From Desulfosporosinus orientis DSM 765 (lineage in GTDB: Bacteria; Bacillota; Desulfitobacteriia; Desulfitobacteriales; Desulfitobacteriaceae), in the NCBI RefSeq assembly GCF_000235605.1, contig NC_016584.1, positions 5,643,151 to 5,707,150 of the forward strand: a stretch of DNA of 64,000 bases, in the 5' to 3' direction. Shown here piece by piece: positions 9,195-18,240 of this stretch. Below the pieces are notes generated by a model. The model searched no databases and had not been told where the DNA came from. It worked only from the letters and a program-made list of their open reading frames with translations. Position numbers and translations under genes: made by a program. Every line of letters begins with the position of its first letter. Position 1 is the first letter of the stretch.

Positions 9195-10757
9195 TTATTT
9201 CTTCACTACCCCAGCAAAAGGAGTAATACCCGTCATATGGAAATAAAAGTTTTCTACATTTGGCTGATAAGCACAAAGGGTTTGAGCGTGAGAGATCGGA
9301 AGCCATGCTGCATCGTCGGCGGCAATTTTTTCCAATTGAGTGTAAATTGCATTGCGGTCGTCGCCTGCAGGTGTTGTCAGACCTTTAGCAATTAAGCTGT
9401 TGAATTCATCATTTTTGTAGAGGGCGATGTTCATGGTTGGATCATCAACGGATAAAAGGTATAAGAAGTTATCCGGGTCTCCATTATCCCCAATCCAGCC
9501 ATAGAATGCCAAGTCATAATCCCCGGCTTTTAACTTTTGCTTATAGGTCGTCCAGTCGAAGGAATCAATGGTAACTTGAACTCCAACTTTGGAAAGATAC
9601 CCTTGAATTGCTTCAGCCAAGGATTGTCCGGTAGCAGCATTATAGGGTCTGGGGTTGGTATAGGTGATCATGTGCAAGGAAGTGATTCCGGCATCTTTTA
9701 AAGTTTTTGCTGCAGCGGTGGGATCGTAGGCTACTTGGGAAATACTCTTGTCGTAACCTTCCATGAAGCTAGGCAGGATAGAGGTAGCAGGCTCGGAATA
9801 ACCTTGATAGAGGCTTTCTACCAGTTCCGGAACATTGATAGCCTGAGAAACGGCTACACGAACTTTTTGATCATTGAATGGTTTTCTGGAAGTATTATAA
9901 GCCATGTAGTTAATATTCATACCCGGAGCTTGGAAGATCTTGTTGCCGGCATCGGTGATTTGTTTGACAACGGTAGAGTCAATACCGTCGATAATATCGG
10001 CTTCACCATTGTTCAGGGCAACTACACGAGCTGAGTTGTCTTTGATAAACTTAAAGATAACATTTTTGATGTTGGCTTTGGTGCCCCAGTAGTCATCATT
10101 GCGAACTAAAACAATGTTTTGATCCTTTTCCCATTTTACAAATTTGTATGGACCGGTACCCACAGGGGCTTGGTTAACATTGTTGTTGTTATCTTTTAAA
10201 GCCTTAGGACTAATCATGGGTGCTGCCATAATCATGGCTAAGTTGTTAAGGAACGGAGTGCTGGGAGCTTTTAAATTAATTTTAACAGTGTTTGTGTCAA
10301 CAACCTCAACATCTTTTACAGACCCGTAAACGAATGGAGCATAGGCCATATCTTCCGTCACTTGCGGAGGCAGCTGACGATCGATGTTAAACTTCACGGC
10401 CTCAGCATTAAAGTCAGTGCCGTCCTGGAATTTAACACCCTCTTGAAGATGGAAAGTATAGGTGAGTCCGTCAGGGCTTACATCCCAGCTTTTAGCCAAA
10501 GAAGGCTCAACTTTCGTTGAATCTTTGTTGTACTTCAACAGTCCTTCATAAATATTGCTCATGACTTTGGCAGACTCACCGTCATCAACCAGTGCCGGAT
10601 CTAATCCTCTAGGTTCTGAACCTTGGGCATAAATCAGAGTGTCACTGGCTTTTGGTGCGGTGTTTTCTGTGTTGGCTTCGCTGCCGCAGCCTGCTAAGGA
10701 AACAACGACAAGAGCTGCAGACAGTGCAAGAGCCATGATTTTTTTCACTTTTCTCAT
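9195..10757 (-). CDS. dppA: Dipeptide/oligopeptide ABC transporter substrate-binding lipoprotein
   Basis: A 520-residue extracytoplasmic protein of SBP family 5. The N-terminus has a lipoprotein signal (MRKVKKIMALALS..., lipobox LAGC with Cys near residue 24). The family signature GLDPALVDDGESAKVMSNIYEGLLKY follows, then WDVSPDGLTYTFHLQEGVKF. RBS AGGAGG lies 6 bases before the ATG. It is the first transporter gene after the two-component pair. It captures peptides, or possibly another ligand of this family such as nickel complexes, and delivers them to DppBC. Confidence 0.93.
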   Translation of the reverse strand: MRKVKKIMALALSAALVVVSLAGCGSEANTENTAPKASDTLIYAQGSEPRGLDPALVDDGESAKVMSNIYEGLLKYNKDSTKVEPSLAKSWDVSPDGLTYTFHLQEGVKFQDGTDFNAEAVKFNIDRQLPPQVTEDMAYAPFVYGSVKDVEVVDTNTVKINLKAPSTPFLNNLAMIMAAPMISPKALKDNNNNVNQAPVGTGPYKFVKWEKDQNIVLVRNDDYWGTKANIKNVIFKFIKDNSARVVALNNGEADIIDGIDSTVVKQITDAGNKIFQAPGMNINYMAYNTSRKPFNDQKVRVAVSQAINVPELVESLYQGYSEPATSILPSFMEGYDKSISQVAYDPTAAAKTLKDAGITSLHMITYTNPRPYNAATGQSLAEAIQGYLSKVGVQVTIDSFDWTTYKQKLKAGDYDLAFYGWIGDNGDPDNFLYLLSVDDPTMNIALYKNDEFNSLIAKGLTTPAGDDRNAIYTQLEKIAADDAAWLPISHAQTLCAYQPNVENFYFHMTGITPFAGVVKK

Positions 10758-10812
10758 TTTCTTCCTCCTGTTTTGCTATTATTATAGGTTAGTCACATAG
10801 GATGTTTCCCTA

Positions 10813-10841
10813 ATTATAACAGGGAGGATTGTCCAACTAAA
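10813..10841 (-). promoter_or_regulatory. Candidate dppA promoter
   Basis: On the minus strand TTTAGT (10836-10841) and TATAAT (10813-10818) are separated by 17 bases, about 55-60 bases upstream of the dppA ATG. A small dyad TCCCT...AGGGA (10807-10811 and 10821-10825) encloses the -10 box and could be an operator. It lies in the 105-base gap after the response-regulator gene. Confidence 0.45.
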
Positions 10842-10862
10842 GAAATAAAAAAGAGAAAAAGT

Positions 10863-11489
10863 TTAGATCCAGCAATAACGATTTTTGGGCCTGCCAATTT
10901 TTTGATAACTAGGGATGGACTGTACTTTACCATTTTGGACCAGATAGGTGAGATATCGATAAACCGTGGGCACTGCCAGGGATAATTCTTTGGCTATTTC
11001 CTCGACTGTAGCAGGCTTGTGGCAATCTGAAAGAAATCCTTCTATATAGGAAAGGGTTGCTTTACTGATCCCTTTCGTTACAAACACTTCTTCCTGCAAT
11101 TTGGGTGCAGCTTGAACAACCTTCGTCATATCTAATAAACGCATATGCAATTGAACACGAGCTATTAAGTCCGGTGCCTTAACAGGTTTAAGGGCAAAAT
11201 CAGTGGCGCCTGCGTCGAGAAAACGATCGGCAATCTTCTGCCTTTCATCGACAGTGAGTACCAGGATAGGGATGTGCGGATCTTGCTTTCTGATGAAACG
11301 AACGGTTTCTAAGCCATCCATCTCCGGCATGTGATAATCCACCAGAATAATATCCGCTCCATGACTAAGGAAACCTTGAACTCCCTCCCGGCCATTGGGA
11401 TAGGCAATAGGCTCCCATCCGGCAAATGTAAATATTTCACTTAAGGTATAACGCAGAGCTTGATCATCATCCATAATAATTATTCTCAT
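10863..11489 (-). CDS. Response regulator, CitB/DcuR-like
   Basis: A 208-residue protein. The receiver domain (1-120) has acidic residues IIMDDDQ, the phosphoacceptor Asp in ILVDYHMPEMDG near residue 55 and the Lys in ALKPVKAPD. The C-terminal part (150-208) is a winged-helix domain (ATVEEIAKELSLAVPTVYRY, then KIGRPKNRYCW) like those of the CitB/DcuR regulators of organic-acid uptake. Its start overlaps the kinase gene by 4 bases. It probably controls the adjacent dpp operon. Confidence 0.88.
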   Translation of the reverse strand: MRIIIMDDDQALRYTLSEIFTFAGWEPIAYPNGREGVQGFLSHGADIILVDYHMPEMDGLETVRFIRKQDPHIPILVLTVDERQKIADRFLDAGATDFALKPVKAPDLIARVQLHMRLLDMTKVVQAAPKLQEEVFVTKGISKATLSYIEGFLSDCHKPATVEEIAKELSLAVPTVYRYLTYLVQNGKVQSIPSYQKIGRPKNRYCWI

Positions 11490-12817
11490 TGGCCATCTCC
11501 CAGAGGCAGGGTTATCCAGACCTTCGTACCCTGACCTATTTCGCTTTTTATATTCACAAAACCATTATGCCCTTCGGCAACCTGACGTACAAAAGCTAAG
11601 CCAAATCCAGGATGGTTTTTTGTACTGTATCCTGTCTTCCATATGCGTTTGATATCGCTTTCCGTAATGCCGTTGCCGTTGTCCTCCACTTCTAATTCCA
11701 CCGTGCTTTCCAAGGTTTTGGCACGCAAAACGATCTTTCCGTTTTCTAAGTCCTGAGTCGCATCAAGGGCGTTGTCAATCAAATTGATGATCGCTCGAGT
11801 CAGCCTGATTTTATTGATATAAAGGATTGCGTGGGGTTCTCCGTCTAGTTCAATATCCACAGATAAGTTTGTGCCGCTCAGACGGCTAGCCCGAATATAA
11901 TCAATGAGTTCTTTAAGTTCACACCAGCTCTTGCGGTCTTCGTACAAGATTTCTGAAACCATTTTGCTCATAGAATTGATGGACCTATAAATAGTTTGAC
12001 AGTATTCCTGCAGCTTAGGATCCGGCCAGCGTGTCTCCATTAAGGAAACCAGGCCTTCTATAGTAGCGAGAGGAGTTTTAAGATCATGGACAAGATGGAG
12101 AACCTCGCGGCCTGAACGAGATTCACTGGCCTCCAGCTGGGCACGCAGCAAGTCTTGCGAGATAGTCCACCGTTCCACATATAATATTAAATAAATCCAT
12201 AAGGTAATGGCACTGGCTACGAAGATCAGGAACAGTACATTGGCATATAGAGTCAGCACTTGACCAAAGCCAATTTGAATGGCTGCCTCCTTTATTTTTA
12301 TTGACAAAGAGCCTTGTCCAAAACCATAAGGGCTGAGAAAGGGAACTTGGTTCAGCCAAGCGACTCCAAAAATCAATTGGGAGAAAACCAAAAGTTTCAT
12401 CCCCATATTTAATTTTTGTTTGCTGATGGTCTGCATCAGTACAATTGAAAGCCAAAGGAAAATATCAGTAGCACCAAAACTATAGTTTAAGGGAGTAACC
12501 TGATTAACGATAACATATGCAAGGGGTACAACCGTCAGGGGAATAAGTGTTTTAAAAACCGGGCGATCAAAAACTTCCGCTATCCCATCCCCCAACATGA
12601 CCACGCTGAGAAACTGAGGTATGGAAACCATCGTATTAATGGACACGACGAGAAAGGCATCAACCATTAAGGCACTTCCGTCCGTCTTGTGGGTCATGGT
12701 CTGGAGTAATTTATCCAATCCTATTAATTGAGGTTTTAACCAATACGGTATTAAAATACCCAATAAAAACAACGCCATACCTATCCATATTTTTCCCGAT
12801 TTTGTAAACCTAACCAA
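11486..12817 (-). CDS. Membrane sensor histidine kinase
   Basis: A 443-residue kinase. Residues 1-220 contain about six or seven TM helices and no large extracytoplasmic domain, so it may sense a membrane or intramembrane signal. The H-box is HLVHDLKTPLATIEGL near 243, the N-box NLIDNALDATQD near 345 and the G-boxes VEDNGNGI and GFGLAFV. The TTG start at 12817 has GGGGAAGGTGG 7 bases upstream. Its gene overlaps that of the response regulator and precedes dppA on the same strand. Confidence 0.88.
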   Translation of the reverse strand: MVRFTKSGKIWIGMALFLLGILIPYWLKPQLIGLDKLLQTMTHKTDGSALMVDAFLVVSINTMVSIPQFLSVVMLGDGIAEVFDRPVFKTLIPLTVVPLAYVIVNQVTPLNYSFGATDIFLWLSIVLMQTISKQKLNMGMKLLVFSQLIFGVAWLNQVPFLSPYGFGQGSLSIKIKEAAIQIGFGQVLTLYANVLFLIFVASAITLWIYLILYVERWTISQDLLRAQLEASESRSGREVLHLVHDLKTPLATIEGLVSLMETRWPDPKLQEYCQTIYRSINSMSKMVSEILYEDRKSWCELKELIDYIRASRLSGTNLSVDIELDGEPHAILYINKIRLTRAIINLIDNALDATQDLENGKIVLRAKTLESTVELEVEDNGNGITESDIKRIWKTGYSTKNHPGFGLAFVRQVAEGHNGFVNIKSEIGQGTKVWITLPLGDGQ

Positions 12818-13190
12818 TACCGTACCACCTTCCCCTCAAGTTATTATAACATGAAATCGGAATGCAGATTTAGTATTCTGACACCTCTCACTTGTTATAC
12901 CCTACAATTGTCCCCAAAACCATTGGTTGTACATATCTTAACTATATAGATATTCCTTCTATATATAATCTTATCGAAATTATCTTGTAAGCCCGGAGAC
13001 AAACAAAGATGTGATTATTAATTAGTGAAATTATAATAAATGGATTTGGGTGTTTGCTACCCATATTCTTCCTTTGCTGCATTTCTGAAAAAACCAACTT
13101 ATTTGCATATATCCCTCCAAATTTGTAACACTATCCATTAGATAAATGGGCAAATGCCAGACCTCATCAAACCTGAAAGCTGGTGTTTTT
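12818..13190. other. Intergenic gap between divergent genes
   Basis: This AT-rich 373-base stretch separates the kinase operon from the small membrane-protein gene read the other way. It should hold promoters for both. TATA-like runs occur around 12945-12975, but I could not assign a promoter with confidence. No open frame with an RBS was seen. Confidence 0.4.
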
Positions 13191-13664
13191 ATGCTTTCTA
13201 CATTATTTTATCCCACTTATATTTTACTGGCTTTTATTACTGTCCTTCTCTTCATACCTCAAAAAGACATTAAAAACTATTTTATCTATGGCATATTGTT
13301 CGGAGGGCTGGGTGATATTATAGTCGTTGCTTTATTCCAGAATGTCTTCCACTTTATCTCGTTTAAAAATGCCGGTATCTTCAGTGTGTTAGGTCAAAAC
13401 CTCCTTTCTCCCCCAAGTTGGATTCTAACTGTCATGATCTATCTGCGTTTTTTACCGCACCGCAAAGTATTTCAATATCCCTATGTCCTTGCATTCGGCG
13501 CTTTTAGTGTTGGCTACGGTTATTTAGTTCATAATGTTGGTTTATTCGATTTTCGCCCCTGGTTTTACCCATTTTTTGGTTACTTAACTTTTGCCATGTG
13601 GTGGGCAACTATTACTTGGGTATTTGTCAAAACAAGTTCTCTAGTGCAGAGAAACCTGGTCTAA
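13191..13664 (+). CDS. Small multi-pass membrane protein of unknown function
   Basis: About 157 residues with four or five hydrophobic segments, joined by short charged loops (FIPQKDIKNY, FLPHRKVFQ, KTSSLVQRN at the end). I start it at the ATG at 13191 (MLSTLFYPTYILLA); the in-frame ATG at 13146 adds a hydrophilic stretch unlike the rest. I do not recognise a family with certainty. It stands alone, converging on the LuxR-type regulator gene. Confidence 0.6.
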   Translation: MLSTLFYPTYILLAFITVLLFIPQKDIKNYFIYGILFGGLGDIIVVALFQNVFHFISFKNAGIFSVLGQNLLSPPSWILTVMIYLRFLPHRKVFQYPYVLAFGAFSVGYGYLVHNVGLFDFRPWFYPFFGYLTFAMWWATITWVFVKTSSLVQRNLV

Positions 13665-13756
13665 CCCCCACAATTATTACATACCGTTTTGCCGAGGAGA
13701 ACTCTGCGCCGTAGGCATGTCCCACACGCGACAATTTCCCCGTTTTCATTGCCCGT

Positions 13757-15349
13757 TCAATAGCCAATCTTTTGTCCGGCTTCTTTAAGCATGGTTACAT
13801 ACATAAGCAATTCTTCCCGTGAAGCAACATTAAGCTTCATATATATACGCTTATTGTGAGTTTTAATTGTATTAATGCTTAAATTAAGTATTTGAGTAAT
13901 CTCCTTCGCTGTATGCCCCTCTACATAGAGGTTAAAAACTGCTCGTTCCGCAGGAGAAAGTAATTCTGTATTTTTAACAAACTCCTCACATGCAAATAAT
14001 GGGAGTTTTGTTTCTAGATTTTCGCTCTTTTCAATGACTGGCTTCACTACTTTTTTCTGTGAAGAAAGAAACTCCATTAAATCGTCGATCTCCGCAATTT
14101 TTGTTTTGGAAACCTGACTAAAATCGTTCGATTTAATCATCTCAATACTTTGTCCAAACGGTCTAACATATCGTCTGCTTAAATAATAGGAAATAATAAT
14201 TCCAATGCCAAACAAAAGAACAAATTGGATTGTCAACCGAAAATTGCCCTTATTAACGGCAGAGGAAATGTCTTCATCAGGCACCATCACAGCTACCACC
14301 CATTTTTCGTTCGCAAAGACTGAGTCTTCCGGATAAAGGTTGACTTGTTTATTCAAACCGCTATACAAAGTTCCGTCCATTAGATGATAAGTACTAAAAG
14401 GATAATTATTTTTAACGATCATATATTGATTTTTCTTCGCAATGTTACGTAACGAATACCCACCTGCACAAAATGCCTGAGAAATCATCAAAGTATTCTC
14501 CGAGTATGGAGCCAATACACAGAAGATACGCTGGTAGGTATCGCTGTCGGGCATGTGAGATAACTTGAAGAGCATCGAGCTCACTTCTAGTCCACAAACC
14601 CCAAATATCCTCCCTTTTGAATCGATAAGCGGAACTGAACAAAGCATAATATCTTCATTAGTTCCCGGTATTGACGTCGATGGATTCCAATAATAAAGCC
14701 TTGACAACTCTATATTTTGATATGTTGCCGCCTCTATAGGACGACTAAAATAAGGGGCATTCGCTACATCAAATTCCATTTTCCATTGTGAATGAAGGTC
14801 AATAGAATTTTGCCGGCCAATACTAAAAAATCCCCTCAACAAAGATAGATATGAAGAGGATGTAAGACTATTGGGTTCTAGGTTTTTTATGTATAAACCT
14901 GCTCTAGAATTTGGGGCATTTGCTATAGATGGATTAATTGTTGCATCTAAGATCATAAAAACTCCACTGCATTTTGATCTTTGTAAAGCAAACAAGCTTC
15001 GTTCATATTCTCCGCCAACAATTTCCTCTATAAGGTCAGGGTGTTTTTTTAAGTCAATTGTTGTTAAACCCCTCATCTCCAATTTCTTTTCAATACTGTG
15101 GGACAGCTCCTTAGCATATTCGATAGCATATGCGGAATACTGACTATACTGTTTGGTGATATCGTTGGATGTATGAATAAGACCTTTTTCAATTTCTTGT
15201 TGGGTTTCTCTAACTTCGGTATTGAAGTTTCCAGTGACCGCAAATACAATAAACATCCAAAAAACCATAAAAAGAACAAGCAAAACCAAAAATAAAAATA
15301 GCTTAAGCCTCATCGACATACTCATACTACGTTGTCTTTCGTTTTCCAA
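13757..15349 (-). CDS. Membrane-anchored sensor with C-terminal LuxR-type HTH
   Basis: A 530-residue one-component regulator. TM1 is near residues 14-38, then comes a sensor region of about 330 residues facing outside (with GRIFGVCGLEVS, typical of Cache-like folds), then TM2 near 375-395. A short linker leads to a LuxR HTH at the C-terminus (LSPAERAVFNLYVEGHTAKE, LSINTIKTHNKRIYMKL). There is no kinase or receiver, so DNA binding would occur at the membrane. The TTG start has GAGGTG 7 bases upstream. It follows the orphan binding-protein gene by 28 bases, so the two are probably one operon. Confidence 0.8.
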   Translation of the reverse strand: MENERQRSMSMSMRLKLFLFLVLLVLFMVFWMFIVFAVTGNFNTEVRETQQEIEKGLIHTSNDITKQYSQYSAYAIEYAKELSHSIEKKLEMRGLTTIDLKKHPDLIEEIVGGEYERSLFALQRSKCSGVFMILDATINPSIANAPNSRAGLYIKNLEPNSLTSSSYLSLLRGFFSIGRQNSIDLHSQWKMEFDVANAPYFSRPIEAATYQNIELSRLYYWNPSTSIPGTNEDIMLCSVPLIDSKGRIFGVCGLEVSSMLFKLSHMPDSDTYQRIFCVLAPYSENTLMISQAFCAGGYSLRNIAKKNQYMIVKNNYPFSTYHLMDGTLYSGLNKQVNLYPEDSVFANEKWVVAVMVPDEDISSAVNKGNFRLTIQFVLLFGIGIIISYYLSRRYVRPFGQSIEMIKSNDFSQVSKTKIAEIDDLMEFLSSQKKVVKPVIEKSENLETKLPLFACEEFVKNTELLSPAERAVFNLYVEGHTAKEITQILNLSINTIKTHNKRIYMKLNVASREELLMYVTMLKEAGQKIGY

Positions 15350-15377
15350 CTCTCACCACCTCACTATTTCCTTATGT

Positions 15378-16745
15378 CTACTTAATAAAAGTCTCAAATA
15401 CCCCATTTGACGCTTCTTTAAAAGCGGCATCATCGCTCATTTTATCTATCAACACCTGATAAGTCCTTCTGGATTGGGCTGCAGATTGTTTTAGTTTTGT
15501 TTCATAATCTTTCTGCAATACATCAATTCCCTCATAGATGGCAGGAATATAAAAGTCATAGTTGGCCTGCATTTCTATAGCAGTAATCAATAATTTTTGA
15601 ATGTTCTTGTTCTCAATTGAATCGATTTCTTTAAGCATTACCTCGCCAAATGCCTCCTTTGTAACAGGGAGATAACCCGTAGAAGCTACAAACCGAAGAT
15701 TGTTTTTCGGGCTGGTAAACCATTTAAGGAAAATGCCTGCTGCATGTTCTTTAGCCTCAGTAGATTTCGTAACAATCATTCCACTACCACGCTGTAGAGC
15801 AATCTTCTTTCCGCCTTCAAAAATCGGATAGGGTAATATCATAAGCTCAACCGGTTCTTTCGTATTATCCGCATGGGTGAGAAAGGGATCAAAAAATAAT
15901 ACCCCTGCAGTTGAGCCAGTAGAACAGACAATATCTCCTGTCTTTGCAAGATCAGAAGCATAGCCGTCATAGATGGCAAAGTTTCCTCTTACTGCCGATC
16001 CAAAGAAATAACTCCATACACGCTGAAATACCTCGGATTGTTCAGATCCACCATTAAACATGAAATCCGTCCCTAGCTGCTTACAGCCCACTTGGGTGAA
16101 GTTGAAGAGAGAGTCTATATGATAAAACGTTTTACCATCATTCAAGGTTGCTGGCGTCTGCGCGTCTGTCCAATCATAATAAAGTTTTGCAACACGAGCG
16201 AGACCTTCAAAAGTTCGAAGATCTTCATATCTAGCACCTGTACTCTTACTAAAACGATCGAAGATGGTTTTGTTTAAGAAAAGAACCTCTGTAGATTTTG
16301 CTGTAGGAAAAAGATACTGACGCCCTTCTATTCTACCCTCCTCAAGAAAACGAGGCACGTATGTCGATAACTCCTCTTTGGAGAATTGTTCACCTAAATC
16401 TACAATTAAACCTTTTTCCGCAAGTATAATTGCGGTTTTGGGATTTGCTGTTGTTATATCTGGCAGCATAGGCATTCCCGGATCTCGATTTGCTGCCATA
16501 ATCAGCTTTTCATGCAGAGCAGATGAACTGGATATTGAAGTTACGGATAAAATAATTCCGTTTTCAGCTCCGACTGTTTGATTAAATTCATCAACCATTT
16601 TATCCATAGTAGCTTTCATCTGACCACCGTAATTATGCCAAAGCGAAAGTGTTACCGACATTTTGGGAGTGAGTTCATGGTTTCTTTGACAGCCAGCTAA
16701 CAACATCATAGCTAAAAGGAAAAAAATCACAAGCTGAGTTTTCAT
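15378..16745 (-). CDS. Extracellular solute-binding lipoprotein, family 1 (sugar type)
   Basis: A 455-residue lipoprotein with signal and lipobox (FFLLAMMLLAGCQ, Cys near 19). It has the family-1 binding-protein pattern: VTLSLWHNYGG at the N-terminus, LPDITTANPKTAIILAEKG, and a late hinge region VTKSTEAKEHAAGIFLKWFT. No permease or ATPase gene is next to it. Its neighbour is a membrane LuxR-type regulator, so it may present a ligand to that sensor, or serve a transporter encoded elsewhere. GGGGGG lies upstream of the ATG. Confidence 0.85.
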   Translation of the reverse strand: MKTQLVIFFLLAMMLLAGCQRNHELTPKMSVTLSLWHNYGGQMKATMDKMVDEFNQTVGAENGIILSVTSISSSSALHEKLIMAANRDPGMPMLPDITTANPKTAIILAEKGLIVDLGEQFSKEELSTYVPRFLEEGRIEGRQYLFPTAKSTEVLFLNKTIFDRFSKSTGARYEDLRTFEGLARVAKLYYDWTDAQTPATLNDGKTFYHIDSLFNFTQVGCKQLGTDFMFNGGSEQSEVFQRVWSYFFGSAVRGNFAIYDGYASDLAKTGDIVCSTGSTAGVLFFDPFLTHADNTKEPVELMILPYPIFEGGKKIALQRGSGMIVTKSTEAKEHAAGIFLKWFTSPKNNLRFVASTGYLPVTKEAFGEVMLKEIDSIENKNIQKLLITAIEMQANYDFYIPAIYEGIDVLQKDYETKLKQSAAQSRRTYQVLIDKMSDDAAFKEASNGVFETFIK

Positions 16746-16775
16746 TCTATTCCCCCCAACTAAGGTCTAGCCTCA

Positions 16776-16817
16776 ATCACCCCTAAAATCACCCCTGTCA
16801 GTCACCCTTAAGGTGAT
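16776..16817. promoter_or_regulatory. Iterated ATCACCCCT motifs upstream of the orphan binding-protein gene
   Basis: ATCACCCCT occurs at 16776-16784 and again at 16788-16796 (12-base period). A variant GTCACCCTT at 16801-16809 runs into its inverse AAGGTGAT. They lie 30-70 bases before the start of the solute-binding gene, a position fit for an operator of the linked LuxR-type regulator. The function is inferred from position only. Confidence 0.5.
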
Positions 16818-17011
16818 TACATGAGTAAAATTAGCAGTCATAATAGAGATACATGAATATATTTGATCATAATCTTAGCAATATTCAATCATTAAAACAA
16901 TGATTTCTGCAGCTTGTTAAGCAAGGAGACGGTCACCATGTAACAAACAATAAATATTTATTATCAGTTCAGCGAATAAAAGCTACAGAATAAATTTAAG
17001 GAGGAGTTATA

Positions 17012-17389
17012 GTGATAGTGACAGAAGACGATGTTTGCAAAGAAAAAACGTTTGACCCAACAGACATTGAACAGAACAAAACCATGGCAGCGCTTGCGTA
17101 TATCCTTTTCTTCCTGCCCCTTATTGCATGCAAGGATTCCGAATATGGAAGATTTCATGCAAACCAAGGTTTATTGCTCTTAATTATAAGTGTTGTGGGC
17201 AGCATTGTAATATCCATAGTGTCTAGTACTTTAATTGCCTTTACATGGCATCTCTTCTGGTTTACTTCGCTCTTACACGGTGCTTTTGGCCTACTCATTA
17301 TATTTTTGGTCATCACGGGGTTTATCAATGGGCTTAACGGTAAGGCGAAACAATTACCCATTATTGGTCAAATTCAGATCATCAAGTAA
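17012..17389 (+). CDS. DUF4870-type small membrane protein
   Basis: A 125-residue protein with three hydrophobic segments. The order KTMAALAYILFFLPLIACKD, YGRFHANQGLLLLI and VFLVITGFINGLNGKAKQLP-type ending matches the DUF4870/Tic20-like family of unknown function. The GTG start has AAGGAGGAG about 7 bases upstream. It precedes a lipoprotein gene by 17 bases and the two are likely cotranscribed. Confidence 0.75.
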   Translation: MIVTEDDVCKEKTFDPTDIEQNKTMAALAYILFFLPLIACKDSEYGRFHANQGLLLLIISVVGSIVISIVSSTLIAFTWHLFWFTSLLHGAFGLLIIFLVITGFINGLNGKAKQLPIIGQIQIIK

Positions 17390-17406
17390 AGAAAGAGGTA
17401 TTATGT

Positions 17407-18084
17407 ATGAGAAAACTAAATTCCTATCTTTTAATTGTTCTACTATTAGTTTTATTCACCATAGGCTGCAGGAAATCCTCCCAGCCGGCACAATCATCAC
17501 CCTCGCCTAGTTCACAAAACAACCAAAGTGAGACATCTTTAGAAACCTCCCCCGCAGACTCTGAAAATTTAGGAGCAAAGCTTTCCACTGTCTATGCCGA
17601 TATGATGAGGAACAATAAATATATAATGAAGTACAAAATGACCTCAAAATTTGAAGGGCAGTCTATGGAGATCGAGGCAACCGTAGCTGTGGCTGGAGAC
17701 AACTCAGCAATAACCAGTATAGCTAATGGGATGAAAACCACGATTATTTCCAAAGATGATAAAACCTATATGATTGATCATTCCCAAAAAACAATCCTTG
17801 AAATGCCACAGGGCCATGCTGAGGAAGATGCCCAGAATAATGAAATTGAAACTGACGGACTTACCTATATGAATAGTGGAGTCGAAGATGGCCTAACCTT
17901 TGAGAAGTATTCCACAACTGATGGTTTCCTCAAATACTATTTCGACGGTAAAAAGTTAGTTAAAATTGCCTTCGAATCTCAAGGACAGACAATGGTTATG
18001 AATATCATCGAAATAAGTAACACTGTACCTGACATCATGTTTGAGCTACCTGCTAATTACGAAAAAACCTCGCTAGTCAGTTAA
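17407..18084 (+). CDS. Secreted lipoprotein of unknown function
   Basis: A 225-residue lipoprotein. The signal peptide ends in a lipobox-like FTIGC (Cys at 21), followed by a Ser/Pro/Gln-rich linker (to about residue 55). The remainder is a beta-rich domain of alternating hydrophobic residues (MEIEATVAVAG, TTIISKDDKTYMIDH) that resembles the LolA/LppX-like clamp folds, though I cannot assign a family. It is followed by a strong terminator at 18136-18166. Confidence 0.7.
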   Translation: MRKLNSYLLIVLLLVLFTIGCRKSSQPAQSSPSPSSQNNQSETSLETSPADSENLGAKLSTVYADMMRNNKYIMKYKMTSKFEGQSMEIEATVAVAGDNSAITSIANGMKTTIISKDDKTYMIDHSQKTILEMPQGHAEEDAQNNEIETDGLTYMNSGVEDGLTFEKYSTTDGFLKYYFDGKKLVKIAFESQGQTMVMNIIEISNTVPDIMFELPANYEKTSLVS

Positions 18085-18135
18085 TATGTATGAGGATGAT
18101 CGAATTTCGAAGGTGAATATTGCATAAGATACGCT

Positions 18136-18166
18136 AATCCCCACAGGTCAATTTCCTGTGGGGATT
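18136..18166 (+). terminator. Intrinsic terminator after the lipoprotein gene
   Basis: A perfect 12-bp stem AATCCCCACAGG / CCTGTGGGGATT with a 7-base loop, followed on the plus strand by TCTTCTTC. Convergent genes on both sides make it useful in both directions. Confidence 0.88.
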
Positions 18167-18240
18167 TCTTCTTCAAGTGCTTCTAGATAGGTTCCATTTT
18201 AAAGTTTTTTCATTTCTAACTAAACAGGCGTAAGTATTAC

